From Micromonospora orduensis (GTDB lineage Bacteria; Actinomycetota; Actinomycetes; Mycobacteriales; Micromonosporaceae), in the NCBI RefSeq assembly GCF_006228125.1, contig NZ_VDFY01000104.1, forward strand, positions 1 through 37,759: DNA of 37,759 bases. Direction: 5' to 3'. A model generated the notes under the pieces. That model did no database searches, was not told the origin of the DNA, and saw nothing but the letters and a program-made list of their open reading frames with translations. Positions 1 through 7,557 of the stretch are shown here, in pieces. Both the position numbers and the translations under genes were made by a program. The first letter of the stretch is position 1; every line of letters starts with the position of its first letter.

Positions 1-124
1 GCTCCGGGGTGGGCCAGTTGCTCGCCGGCCCGGGCCGGGCCGCCGGCTCGGGCCGGTCGACCTTCGGCAGGAACTCCGTCGGATCGTCCGCCTGGTCCCG
101 GTGTCGCCCGTCCGCGCCGCTCAC
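1..124 (-). CDS. Partial CDS, N-terminus only; probable class E sortase
   Basis: A reading frame on the minus strand begins with GTG at 124 and runs off the window edge, giving about 41 residues. Its start overlaps the TGA of the DUF881 gene by 4 nt (GTGA), so it is the next gene of the same operon. The visible part is a hydrophilic, proline-rich N-terminus with the stretch DDPTEFLPKV; no catalytic region is included. In related actinomycetes the gene after crgA-DUF881 near the origin is commonly a class E sortase, which begins with such a cytoplasmic tail. That identity comes from gene order only. Confidence 0.45.
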   Translation of the reverse strand, partial: MSGADGRHRDQADDPTEFLPKVDRPEPAARPGPASNWPTPE

Positions 125-924
125 CTGGGCACCGTAGCCGAACGCAGGGCGGTCGAGTCCTCGAACGCCGGCACCGTCACCCTGGCGACGGCCTCCTCCT
201 TGTAACCGAGCTGGTAGTCGTCGACTGCGTCCTTGAACAACCGGACTCCCTCGGAACCGGCGAGGGCCTGCTGAAGGGCAGCGGGATCGCCGATTGCTAC
301 GATCTTGAACGGTGGGGAGTACACCCGCCCGTGCAGCAGCAGGGTGTTACCGACGCAGCGTACCGCGCTGGTCGCGAGCACGCGGACGTTCATGATTGAC
401 ATGGCCTCCGCCCCGCCGGCCCACAGCGCGTTGACCACCGCCTGGACGTCACCCTGGTGCACCACCAGGTCGTCGTTGCTGGCGTCCGGGTGGACCTGGT
501 CCGACTGCGGCGCGTCGTTCAGCTCGACAGTTACGCCGGGGCCGGCGAGCGCGGTGAAGCCGGCGGCCTGGAGGCTGCCGGCGGCGCGGTCCCGCTGGGC
601 CTTGATCGGGCCGTCCGAGTCGGCGAGCGCGTCGGTCCGTTGCTCGACCTCGCCGCGCAGCTCGGCGGCCCGGCGTTCGCTCCCCGCGACCTGCTCGCGG
701 CGGTCCTCGATGAACTGGTTGAGCTGCGGCCGACGATCCTCCCGCAGCGCGGTGCCGTCGGCGGTGGTGGCGGAGGTGGTGAAGAGCAGCCCGGCCGCGG
801 CGGCGATCAGGGGCACCCCGATCGACCAGCCCGGTCGGCGTTGGCGAGGTCGCCGGGGCAGCAGCCCGGCGCCGGCCCGTCGGAGGACCTTCTGCCAGGA
901 GGCAGCGCCGGATGTGTACTCCAC
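121..924 (-). CDS. DUF881 family membrane-anchored protein
   Basis: A 267-residue protein of the DUF881 family (Pfam family of unknown function, found near cell-division genes in actinobacteria and firmicutes). Layout: a basic cytoplasmic N-terminus, one membrane segment at about residues 34-52, a charged coiled-coil-like stretch at about 65-115, then the DUF881 domain (about 118-260) with the typical AGPGVTVELND motif near its start. It is divergent from crgA, and its stop overlaps the start of the next minus-strand gene by 4 nt, which implies an operon. ATG at 924 gives full family length. The role is not established; location with crgA suggests envelope or division functions, which is inference. 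Confidence 0.85.
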   Translation of the reverse strand: MEYTSGAASWQKVLRRAGAGLLPRRPRQRRPGWSIGVPLIAAAAGLLFTTSATTADGTALREDRRPQLNQFIEDRREQVAGSERRAAELRGEVEQRTDALADSDGPIKAQRDRAAGSLQAAGFTALAGPGVTVELNDAPQSDQVHPDASNDDLVVHQGDVQAVVNALWAGGAEAMSIMNVRVLATSAVRCVGNTLLLHGRVYSPPFKIVAIGDPAALQQALAGSEGVRLFKDAVDDYQLGYKEEAVARVTVPAFEDSTALRSATVPR

Positions 925-1146
925 CGAGCGTTCCTTCCGCGTGTCGGGGATGGGTCCGCCCCGGCCAGGCCGGTGATGCGAACAGTCCCGCCTTTTTCGG
1001 TCACTCCGTGCACCGGCCTGACCCCATTCGTGGTCCGGGCGGGCGTTCCGGACTACGCTAGCTCTCGAACATTATTGGCCATGGACCGTCGCCCCCGCGC
1101 CCGGTTGTCAGGCCGGACGAGGTCGTCACCCCCTCTGGAGAGCGTC

Positions 1147-1410
1147 GTGCCCAAGTCACAGGTCCGCAAGAAGAAGGTGTACACCCCGCCGACGGACGTG
1201 CGTCCGACGACGACGGCGACGTCGCGCAAGCCTAGCCCGGTGTGGTTGCCGGTCACGGCGGTCGCCCTGATCGTCGCCGGCATCGGCTGGCTTGTCGTCT
1301 ACTACCTCTCCGAGCAGCAGTACCCGGTCATGTCGTGGGGTTACTGGAACCTCGCGGTGGGCTTCGGTGCGATGGTCGCCTCGCTGGTGCTGCTCTCCCG
1401 CTGGCGCTGA
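1147..1410 (+). CDS. crgA: Cell division protein CrgA
   Basis: An 87-residue CrgA homologue. CrgA is a small actinobacterial membrane protein that helps coordinate FtsZ-ring function and recruitment of peptidoglycan synthesis proteins. It has the family layout: a basic N-terminus beginning MPKSQVRKKKVYTPP, one transmembrane helix around residues 31-51, the conserved SEQQYPVMSWGYWNL loop, and a second helix at about 66-84 ending in SRWR. The start is GTG at 1147, preceded by GGAG at 1137-1140 with 6-nt spacing. A -10-like TACGCT lies at 1054-1059. It is transcribed away from DUF881, as in other actinomycete oriC regions. Confidence 0.95.
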   Translation: MPKSQVRKKKVYTPPTDVRPTTTATSRKPSPVWLPVTAVALIVAGIGWLVVYYLSEQQYPVMSWGYWNLAVGFGAMVASLVLLSRWR

Positions 1411-1532
1411 GTCGGCTCCGGTGCCGAGTCGCCGGAGGATCCACGTCACCCCACGTGCCCCTGCCCGGCAGGACCGGGCGGGGCCCCCTATGGTGTCCGC
1501 AGGGCGGCGTGGCCGGGTGCGAGATGACTCAC

Positions 1533-1562
1533 GTTACTGCTAAGTAACCTTGCGCGTAGGCT
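1533..1562 (+). promoter_or_regulatory. Promoter with 16-bp palindromic operator upstream of the Fe-S oxidoreductase
   Basis: GTTACTGCTAAGTAAC at 1533-1548 is a palindrome with perfect 6-bp arms (GTTACT / AGTAAC) around a 4-bp centre. A -10-like TAGGCT lies at 1557-1562, and the TTACTG inside the palindrome (1534-1539) sits 17 bp upstream of it in -35 position. A repressor bound here would block polymerase. The predicted transcript starts near 1569 and leaves a leader of about 130 nt before ATG 1699. A very similar site occurs in the acyl-CoA dehydrogenase promoter at 33013-33028. The regulator is unknown; the symmetry suits a TetR- or GntR-type dimer. Confidence 0.6.
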
Positions 1563-1698
1563 GCACTGCATGACCGAGCGGAGCGAGGTCATCGACCGGT
1601 CCGGTCGCGGGTGCGGCAACGGCGTGACGCCGTCTCCGCCCTGATCCGGCCCCGGTCGCCGAGCCGCTCGACAGGCAGCAGACCGGGAGGCCAACTCG

Positions 1699-3897
1699 AT
1701 GGGCAGCGTCCAGATCGTCACCACGATCCTCGCGGCCGGCATCACCGCCGTGGCGGTGTGGCTGGCGGTGCGTGCGGTCCTGAAGATGACGGCCGTCATC
1801 CGGCTCGGCCAGCCCGCGCCGGAGCGGTTCGCCGACAAGGGTGCCCGGACGAAGACCATGCTTGTGGAGACCGCCGGCCACACCCGGATGCTCAAGTGGA
1901 GCGTGGTGGGTGCGGCGCACTGGTTCGTGATGGTCGGGTTCATCGTGCTGTCGCTGCTGGTGCTCGAGGCGTACTTCGAGGTGGCCACCACCGACGGCGG
2001 GTTGCCGATCATCGGCCACTGGACGATCTTCGGCCTGGTCACCGAGATCATCGGTGTGCTGGGCCTGGTCGGCATCCTGGTGCTGATGGCGATCCGGCTG
2101 CGCAACCGGCCGAACCGGCCGGGCGGACGCTCCCGGTTCACCGGCTCGACCATGTGGCAGGGCTACTTCGTCGAGTGGATCGTGCTCCTGGTCCTGATCT
2201 TCGGGTTCGTCATCCGGGGCTTCAAGGTCGCCACCGACCACTTCGAGTTCCCGTTCTGGGCCACCCCGGTCAGCCACGCCGTCGGTGCGGTCCTGCCCGA
2301 CTGGGCGGACGGGGTCAGCGTCGCCGCAGCCATCAAGATCATCATTTCGATGACGTGGCTCATCGTCATCTCCCTGAACGTCACGATGGGCGTCGCCTGG
2401 CACCGGTTCCTGGCGTTCCCCAACATCTTCTTCAAGCGTGAGCCGGCCAAGCCGGCCGGCTCCGGCCTCGGCGCGCTGCGCCCGATGACGAGCCAGGGCA
2501 AGCCGCTCGACTTCGAGGAGGCGGACCCGGAGAAGGACCAGTTCGGCGTCGCCCACGTCGAGCAGTTCAGCTGGAAGGGTCTGCTGGACTTCAGCACCTG
2601 CACCGAGTGCGGTCGCTGCCAGTCGCAGTGCCCGGCCTGGAACAGTGGCAAGCCCCTGTCGCCCAAGCTGCTCGTGCTGAGCCTGCGCGACCACGCGTAC
2701 GCCAAGGCGCCGTACCTGCTGGCCGGCGGTGGCAAGGACCTGACCGGTGAGGAGAAGGCCACCCAGGCGCAGCTCGCCCACCTGGACGTGCTGTCGCTCG
2801 CCGAGGGTGACAAGCCGCTGATCGGCACCGCCGAAGAAGGCGGTGTCATCGACCCTGACGTTCTCTGGTCCTGCACGACCTGCGGTGCCTGCGTCGAGCA
2901 GTGCCCGGTGGACATCGAGCACGTCGACCACATCGTCGACATGCGCCGCTACCAGGTGCTGATCGAGTCGAGCTTCCCCTCCGAGGCCGGCGTCATGCTG
3001 CGCAACCTGGAGAACAAGGGCAACCCGTGGGGCGCTCCGCAGAACACCCGCGAGGACTGGACCAAGGGCCTGGACTTCGAGGTGCCCCGGGTCGGCGAGG
3101 TGGACGACTTCGAGTACCTGTTCTGGGTCGGCTGCGCCGGCGCGTTCGAGGACCGGGCCAAGAAGACCACCCGCGCGGTGGCCACGCTGCTCAACGAGGC
3201 CGGCGTGAAGTTCGCGATCCTGGGCGAGGGCGAGACCTGCTCCGGTGACCCGGCGCGGCGGATCGGCAACGAGTTCGTCTTCCAGATGCTCGCCCAGCAG
3301 AACGTCGAGACCCTGAACGAGGCGTTCGAGGGCCGGGAGAAGGCCAAGCGCAAGATCGTCGCGACCTGCCCGCACTGCTTCAACACCCTGGGCAACGAGT
3401 ACGGCCAGCTCGGCGGCGAGTTCGAGGTGGTCCACCACACCCAGCTGCTGGCCCACCTGGTCTCCACCGGCAAGCTCACGCCGGTGCAGCCGGTCGACGG
3501 AGGGGTCACCTACCACGATCCCTGCTACCTGGGTCGGCACAACCGGGTCTTCGCCGCGCCGCGCGAGGTGCTGGGCGACGCGATCGCCGGCGAGATCGCC
3601 GAGATGCCGCGCAACAGCGAGCGCTCCTTCTGCTGCGGTGCCGGCGGCGCCCGGATGTGGATGGAAGAGAAGATCGGTAAGCGGATCAACGTGGACCGCG
3701 TCGAGGAGGCCATGGCCACCGGCGCGAAGACGGTAGCGGTCGGCTGCCCGTTCTGCTCGACGATGCTCAGCGACGGCGTCAACGGCAAGGGCGCCGGTGA
3801 GCAGGTCGAGGTGATCGACGTGGCCACCGTGCTGCTCCGCTCGGTCAAGCCGGAGCAGCCGCAGGGCGGCAAGGAGACCGCGCCGGTCGCCGGCTGA
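1699..3897 (+). CDS. Membrane Fe-S oxidoreductase, EtfD-like (heterodisulfide reductase related)
   Basis: A 732-residue membrane protein fusing an N-terminal helical domain (about five membrane segments in residues 3-235, like the heme-b subunit of respiratory reductases) to a ferredoxin-like domain and a HdrB-like C-terminus. Two CxxCxxCxxxCP clusters begin at about residues 301 and 392, each expected to bind a 4Fe-4S cluster. The C-terminal half has two cysteine-rich CCG-type domains, including DPCYLGRHN near 608 and SFCCGAGGARMW near 643. The architecture matches mycobacterial Rv0338c (EtfD), which passes electrons from ETF, reduced by acyl-CoA dehydrogenases, to menaquinone. That role is by family resemblance. 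GGGAGG at 1685-1690 supports ATG 1699. It is monocistronic and ends at a strong terminator. Confidence 0.85.
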   Translation: MGSVQIVTTILAAGITAVAVWLAVRAVLKMTAVIRLGQPAPERFADKGARTKTMLVETAGHTRMLKWSVVGAAHWFVMVGFIVLSLLVLEAYFEVATTDGGLPIIGHWTIFGLVTEIIGVLGLVGILVLMAIRLRNRPNRPGGRSRFTGSTMWQGYFVEWIVLLVLIFGFVIRGFKVATDHFEFPFWATPVSHAVGAVLPDWADGVSVAAAIKIIISMTWLIVISLNVTMGVAWHRFLAFPNIFFKREPAKPAGSGLGALRPMTSQGKPLDFEEADPEKDQFGVAHVEQFSWKGLLDFSTCTECGRCQSQCPAWNSGKPLSPKLLVLSLRDHAYAKAPYLLAGGGKDLTGEEKATQAQLAHLDVLSLAEGDKPLIGTAEEGGVIDPDVLWSCTTCGACVEQCPVDIEHVDHIVDMRRYQVLIESSFPSEAGVMLRNLENKGNPWGAPQNTREDWTKGLDFEVPRVGEVDDFEYLFWVGCAGAFEDRAKKTTRAVATLLNEAGVKFAILGEGETCSGDPARRIGNEFVFQMLAQQNVETLNEAFEGREKAKRKIVATCPHCFNTLGNEYGQLGGEFEVVHHTQLLAHLVSTGKLTPVQPVDGGVTYHDPCYLGRHNRVFAAPREVLGDAIAGEIAEMPRNSERSFCCGAGGARMWMEEKIGKRINVDRVEEAMATGAKTVAVGCPFCSTMLSDGVNGKGAGEQVEVIDVATVLLRSVKPEQPQGGKETAPVAG

Positions 3898-3923
3898 GGC
3901 GCGTACACCTGGGATCTGAACAT

Positions 3924-3958
3924 CGACGACGGCGGCCCCCTGCGGGCCGCCGTCGTCG
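3924..3958 (+). terminator. Hairpin terminator after the Fe-S oxidoreductase
   Basis: A perfect 15-bp GC-rich stem (3924-3938 with 3944-3958) around a 5-nt loop (CCTGC), starting 26 nt after the stop codon at 3897. There is no long T tract, as is usual in high-GC actinomycetes. Confidence 0.8.
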
Positions 3959-4013
3959 TGCAAGAATCTCGCCGAGGTGAGGCGACATCGACGGCCTACT
4001 CTGGACGACGCTG

Positions 4014-5327
4014 TTGCCCCTGGTCGGCTTCGTCGCGCTGACCGCGGGCAACGCGTTTTTCGTCGCGGCCGAGTTCGCCCTGGTCACGGTCGACCGCGCG
4101 GAGATCGACAGGCGGGCCGCCGCCGGCGACCAGGCTGCCCTGACGGTACGCACCGCACTGCGTGAGCTGTCCTTCCAGCTCTCCGGGGCGCAGCTCGGCA
4201 TCACCATCACGGCGCTGCTCACCGGCTACCTGGCCGAGCCGGCCCTGGCGCGGATCTTCACCCCGGTGCTGCGCCCGGTCGCGGGGGACGGCGCCGAGCG
4301 GTTCACGCCGTTCCTGGCGCTGGCGCTTGCCACCCTGCTCTCCATGCTCTTCGGTGAGCTGGTGCCGAAGAACGCGGCGCTGGCCCGGCCGATGCCCGCC
4401 GCGCTGGCCACCGCCGGCCCGATGCATGCCTTCTCCCGCACGTTCGGCTGGCTGATCCGGGGGTTGAACGGCTCGGCGAACCGGCTGGTGCGGGCACTCG
4501 GCGTGGAACCGCAGGAGGAGTTGGCAAGCGCCCGCTCGCCGGAGGAACTGGGCCTCCTGGCGGCGATCTCCGCCCGGGCCGGCGCGCTGCCCACCGACAC
4601 GGCGATGCTGCTGCGTCGCACGATCCGTTTCGGTGACAAGCGGGCGGCCGAGGCGATGACGCCCCGCGTGGACGTGGTGGCGTTGCGGGCCACGGCCACG
4701 GTGGCCGAGCTGCTGGAGGAGTCCCGGCGGACCGGACGGACGCGCTTCCCGGTGTACGAGGAGACCCTGGACCTGGTCACCGGGGTGGCCGGTGTGCCCG
4801 ACGCGCTGGGCGTGCCGCTGGCCGCGCGGGCGTCGACCATGGTCGGCTCGGTCGCCCGCGAGCCGGTGTACGTGCCGGAGAGCCTCAACCTGGATGGCGT
4901 ACTTGCCGCGTTGAAGTCGGCCGGTGCCGACCTGGCGATCGTGGTCGACGAGTACGGCGGCACGGACGGCGTGGTGACCGTCGAGGACCTGGTCGAGGAG
5001 CTGGTCGGGGAGATCGCCGACGAGTTCGATGCGGCCACGGTGGACGACGTCGACCCGGTCGGGTTGACGGTGCCCGGTGGGGAACGCACCGTGCTGGTGG
5101 ACGGGGTGCTGCGGTCCGACGAGGTGGCCGAGCAGACCGGTTTCCAGCTGCCCGACGGGCCGTACGAGACGCTGGCCGGGTATCTCATGGCCCGGCTCGG
5201 GCACATCCCGCTGGCCGGCGAGACGGTCGAGGCCCAGGGTTGGGAGTTCACCGTGGTGGAGGTGGAGCGGCACCGGATCGAGCAGGTCCGGGTGCTGCGC
5301 CCGGCGGATCCGGACGACGATGACTGA
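4014..5327 (+). CDS. CNNM/CBS-domain membrane protein (hemolysin C / CorC family)
   Basis: A protein of about 437 residues with an N-terminal DUF21/CNNM transmembrane domain (GNAFFVAAEFALV signature near residue 11, GELVPKNAALA near 118), a tandem CBS pair at about 210-335 (including VDEYGGTDGVVTVEDLVEE), and a C-terminal CorC_HlyC domain at about 350-430. The family is linked to divalent-cation, mainly Mg2+, transport or efflux; substrate is not visible here. The start is uncertain: TTG 4014 gives a length like the downstream paralogue but has no good ribosome-binding site, whereas GAGGTGAGG at 3974-3982 is placed ideally for an ATC codon at 3987 in the same frame. The stop overlaps the next gene by 8 nt. 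Confidence 0.85.
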   Translation: MPLVGFVALTAGNAFFVAAEFALVTVDRAEIDRRAAAGDQAALTVRTALRELSFQLSGAQLGITITALLTGYLAEPALARIFTPVLRPVAGDGAERFTPFLALALATLLSMLFGELVPKNAALARPMPAALATAGPMHAFSRTFGWLIRGLNGSANRLVRALGVEPQEELASARSPEELGLLAAISARAGALPTDTAMLLRRTIRFGDKRAAEAMTPRVDVVALRATATVAELLEESRRTGRTRFPVYEETLDLVTGVAGVPDALGVPLAARASTMVGSVAREPVYVPESLNLDGVLAALKSAGADLAIVVDEYGGTDGVVTVEDLVEELVGEIADEFDAATVDDVDPVGLTVPGGERTVLVDGVLRSDEVAEQTGFQLPDGPYETLAGYLMARLGHIPLAGETVEAQGWEFTVVEVERHRIEQVRVLRPADPDDDD

Positions 5328-6321
5328 GCTGCTGGTGACGGTGGTGCTGCTGCTGGGCAACGGGTTCTTCGTCGGCAGTGAGTTCGCGCTCATCGCGTCC
5401 CGGCGTACGGTGATCGAGCCGTTGGCCGCCGGTTCGAAGCGGGCCCGGTGGGCGCTGTCGGCGATGAACCAGATCCCGCTGATGATCGCTGGCGCCCAGC
5501 TCGGCATCACTGTCTGTTCGCTGGGGCTCGGTGCGATCGCCGAGCCGGCGCTGGCGCATCTGCTGGAGCCGCCGTTCCACGCGGCCGGCCTGCCGGAGCG
5601 GGCGGTGCACCCGGTGGCGTTCGTGCTGGCGCTGGGCCTGGTGGTCTTCCTGCACACGGTCGTCGGCGAGATGGTGCCGAAGAACATCACGCTGGCCGGT
5701 CCGGAGGTCTCCGCGCTGTGGCTCGGCCCGGCGATGCTGGCGTTCTGTGTGGCCACCAAGCCGCTGCTGCTGGCGATGAAGTGGGCCGCCCGCCGGGTGC
5801 TCGCGTTCTGGCGGATCGAGGCGTCCGAGGCGGTGAAGACGGTGTTCACCGCCGAGGAGTTGGCTGGTCTGGTCTCCCAGGCGCGTACCGAGGGTCTGTT
5901 GGACGCCGAGCAGCACGCCCGGATCACGGGGGCGCTGGCCCTGCACGCGCGGACCGCGGCGGACGCGTTGCAGCCGTGGTCGACTGTGGTGACGGTGGCC
6001 GAGGACGTCTCACCGGCGTCGCTTGAGGTGTTGGCGACCCGGACCGGTCGGTCCCGTTTTCCTGTCGTGCAGCGGTCGACCCGGCGGGTGCTCGGTTTCG
6101 TGCACGTCAAGGATGTGCTCGGCTATGCCGGGCAGAGTCGTCGGGCACCGGTGCCGGCTCAGGTGTACCGGCCGTTGGCGGTGGTCCCGCCGGAGCGTAC
6201 GTTGGCGGATCTGCTGCTCGCGATGCGCCGCGAACGGCGGCACATGGTGCTGGTCAGCGACGGCCGGCGTCCGCTCGGTGTGGTGACGCTCGATGACGTA
6301 TTGACCGCAATCGTTGGCTGA
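5320..6321 (+). CDS. CNNM/CBS-domain membrane protein, short paralogue
   Basis: A 333-residue paralogue of the preceding gene, translationally coupled to it (ATG 5320 lies 8 nt before the end of the upstream TGA). It has the DUF21/CNNM membrane domain (GNGFFVGSEFALIASRR near residue 14; VVGEMVPKNITLAGPE near 112) followed by a CBS pair (about 200-333) that ends with LGVVTLDDVLTAIVG. The protein stops right after the second CBS domain, so the C-terminal CorC_HlyC domain present upstream is absent. The pair probably forms a hetero-oligomeric transporter; such tandem long/short pairs are common in actinobacteria. Function in cation handling is inferred from family. Confidence 0.88.
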   Translation: MTELLVTVVLLLGNGFFVGSEFALIASRRTVIEPLAAGSKRARWALSAMNQIPLMIAGAQLGITVCSLGLGAIAEPALAHLLEPPFHAAGLPERAVHPVAFVLALGLVVFLHTVVGEMVPKNITLAGPEVSALWLGPAMLAFCVATKPLLLAMKWAARRVLAFWRIEASEAVKTVFTAEELAGLVSQARTEGLLDAEQHARITGALALHARTAADALQPWSTVVTVAEDVSPASLEVLATRTGRSRFPVVQRSTRRVLGFVHVKDVLGYAGQSRRAPVPAQVYRPLAVVPPERTLADLLLAMRRERRHMVLVSDGRRPLGVVTLDDVLTAIVG

Positions 6322-6494
6322 TGAACCAATACCCTTGGTGTGCAAGCGGTTGCGCGACAGTCACCGTGACCGGGTTCGCCTTGATTCCGGTGCGACGCTT
6401 CCCTAATGTGGGGCACCGACCGCTGTGGGTCGTCTGCCTCGGCCCTTCCCTCACGCGAGGCGCCCGGCGGTCGGTTGCAAAGGAGTCGATGCCG

Positions 6495-7502
6495 GTGGCA
6501 ACCATGCCCCCTCATCGTCACGCCCCGGGACTGTCCGCGCGGCCGGGCGGTCTGCGCCGGGTCGCCCACCGTCTGCTCGTCCTGGTCGCCGCGGCGGCCG
6601 TCGGTGCCGGTGTGCTCGCCGCGCCGGCACAGGCCGAGCCCACGGTCGACGAGATCGAGGCCCAGATCGACAAGCAGTGGGAGCAGTTGGAGCCCACTAT
6701 CGAGCAGTACAACAAGGTGCGGGCACAGCTGCAGGTCAACCGCAAGAAGTCGGCCGACCTCCAGAAGAAGATCGAGCCCCTGGCGCTGCAGAGCGAGCTG
6801 GCCCTCAACCGGGTCGGTGACCTCGCCTCCCGCTACTACATCTCGGGTCCGTCGCACGACATCGGCGCCCTGCTGGTCGCCGCCAAGCCGGACACCCTCA
6901 CCGAGCAGCTCACCGTTCTCGACCGGCTCGCCGCGCAGGAGCGCAAGGAGGTCGAGGGTGTGCTGGCTGTGCGGGCCAAGTACGACGGCGAGAAGCAGAA
7001 GCTGGACACGCTGATCACCACCCAGACCAGGCAGCAGAACGAGTTGGCCGCCAAGAAGAAGCAGATCGACGTCGAGATCAAGAAGCTCGAGGCGTCCCTG
7101 CCGAAGACCACGGTCAAGACCCCCGGTTGCCCGACCATCAACGGCGTGGTCAACGCGGCCGCCCAGAAGGCGATCAAGACCGCCTGCCAGCAGGTCGGCG
7201 ATCCGTACGTCTGGGGTGCCACCGGCCCGAACTCGTTCGACTGCTCGGGTCTGACCCAGTACGCCTACAAGTCGGCCGGGATCTACCTCACCCACCACAC
7301 GGGTGACCAGTGGAACGAGGGCAAGGCCGTCTCGCGAGCCGACGCCCGCCCCGGTGATCTGGTCTTCTTCTTCTCCGGCCTGAGCCATGTCGGGCTGTAT
7401 TTGGGCAATGGCCAGATGGTGCACGCGCCACGTGCCGGTAAACCGGTGCAGGTGTCCAGCATCAACACGATGCCGGTCGCCGGGTTCCGCAGACCCGGCT
7501 GA
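6495..7502 (+). CDS. Secreted NlpC/P60 peptidoglycan endopeptidase (RipA-like)
   Basis: A secreted cell-wall hydrolase of about 335 residues. It has a Sec signal peptide (hydrophobic stretch about 25-45, cleavage near APAQA), a long coiled-coil region (about 50-205, with Lys/Glu-rich heptads and KKKQ), and a C-terminal NlpC/P60 domain. Catalytic residues are Cys250 in FDCSGL and His298 in SHVGLYLG, with a further His in MVHAPRAG. The family cleaves D-Glu-(meso-DAP) bonds in stem peptides; the coiled coil normally controls activity. ATG 6489 and GTG 6495 are both possible; AGGAG at 6481-6485 is spaced 3 and 9 nt from them, and the paralogue at 9917 also begins GTG-GCA, so 6495 is preferred. 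No c-di-AMP riboswitch is visible upstream. Confidence 0.9.
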   Translation: MATMPPHRHAPGLSARPGGLRRVAHRLLVLVAAAAVGAGVLAAPAQAEPTVDEIEAQIDKQWEQLEPTIEQYNKVRAQLQVNRKKSADLQKKIEPLALQSELALNRVGDLASRYYISGPSHDIGALLVAAKPDTLTEQLTVLDRLAAQERKEVEGVLAVRAKYDGEKQKLDTLITTQTRQQNELAAKKKQIDVEIKKLEASLPKTTVKTPGCPTINGVVNAAAQKAIKTACQQVGDPYVWGATGPNSFDCSGLTQYAYKSAGIYLTHHTGDQWNEGKAVSRADARPGDLVFFFSGLSHVGLYLGNGQMVHAPRAGKPVQVSSINTMPVAGFRRPG

Positions 7503-7516
7503 TCCGCTCAGGCACG

Positions 7517-7551
7517 ACGACGGCCCCCGGTCACCGACCGGGGGCCGTCGT
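7517..7551. terminator. Bidirectional hairpin terminator
   Basis: A perfect 16-bp stem (7517-7532 with 7536-7551) and 3-nt loop between the convergent NlpC/P60 and amidase genes, followed by GGTTTCT on the plus strand. It can serve both genes. Confidence 0.8.
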
Positions 7552-7557
7552 GGTTTC

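Noticed and set aside
1540..3963. Long open frame antisense to the Fe-S oxidoreductase (807 codons)
   Set aside because: High-GC third-position bias keeps the opposite strand open; the translation is His/Arg/Asp/Gly-rich without domain motifs, while the plus strand has clear cysteine clusters.
3996..6110. Long open frame antisense to the CNNM/CBS pair
   Set aside because: Low-complexity composition typical of a shadow frame; plus-strand genes have strong family motifs and coupled starts.
6322..6488. Second c-di-AMP riboswitch before the first NlpC/P60 gene
   Set aside because: The conserved GTCAGCTAACCCGGTAGG block and GGGTGAATCCGC block are not found there.
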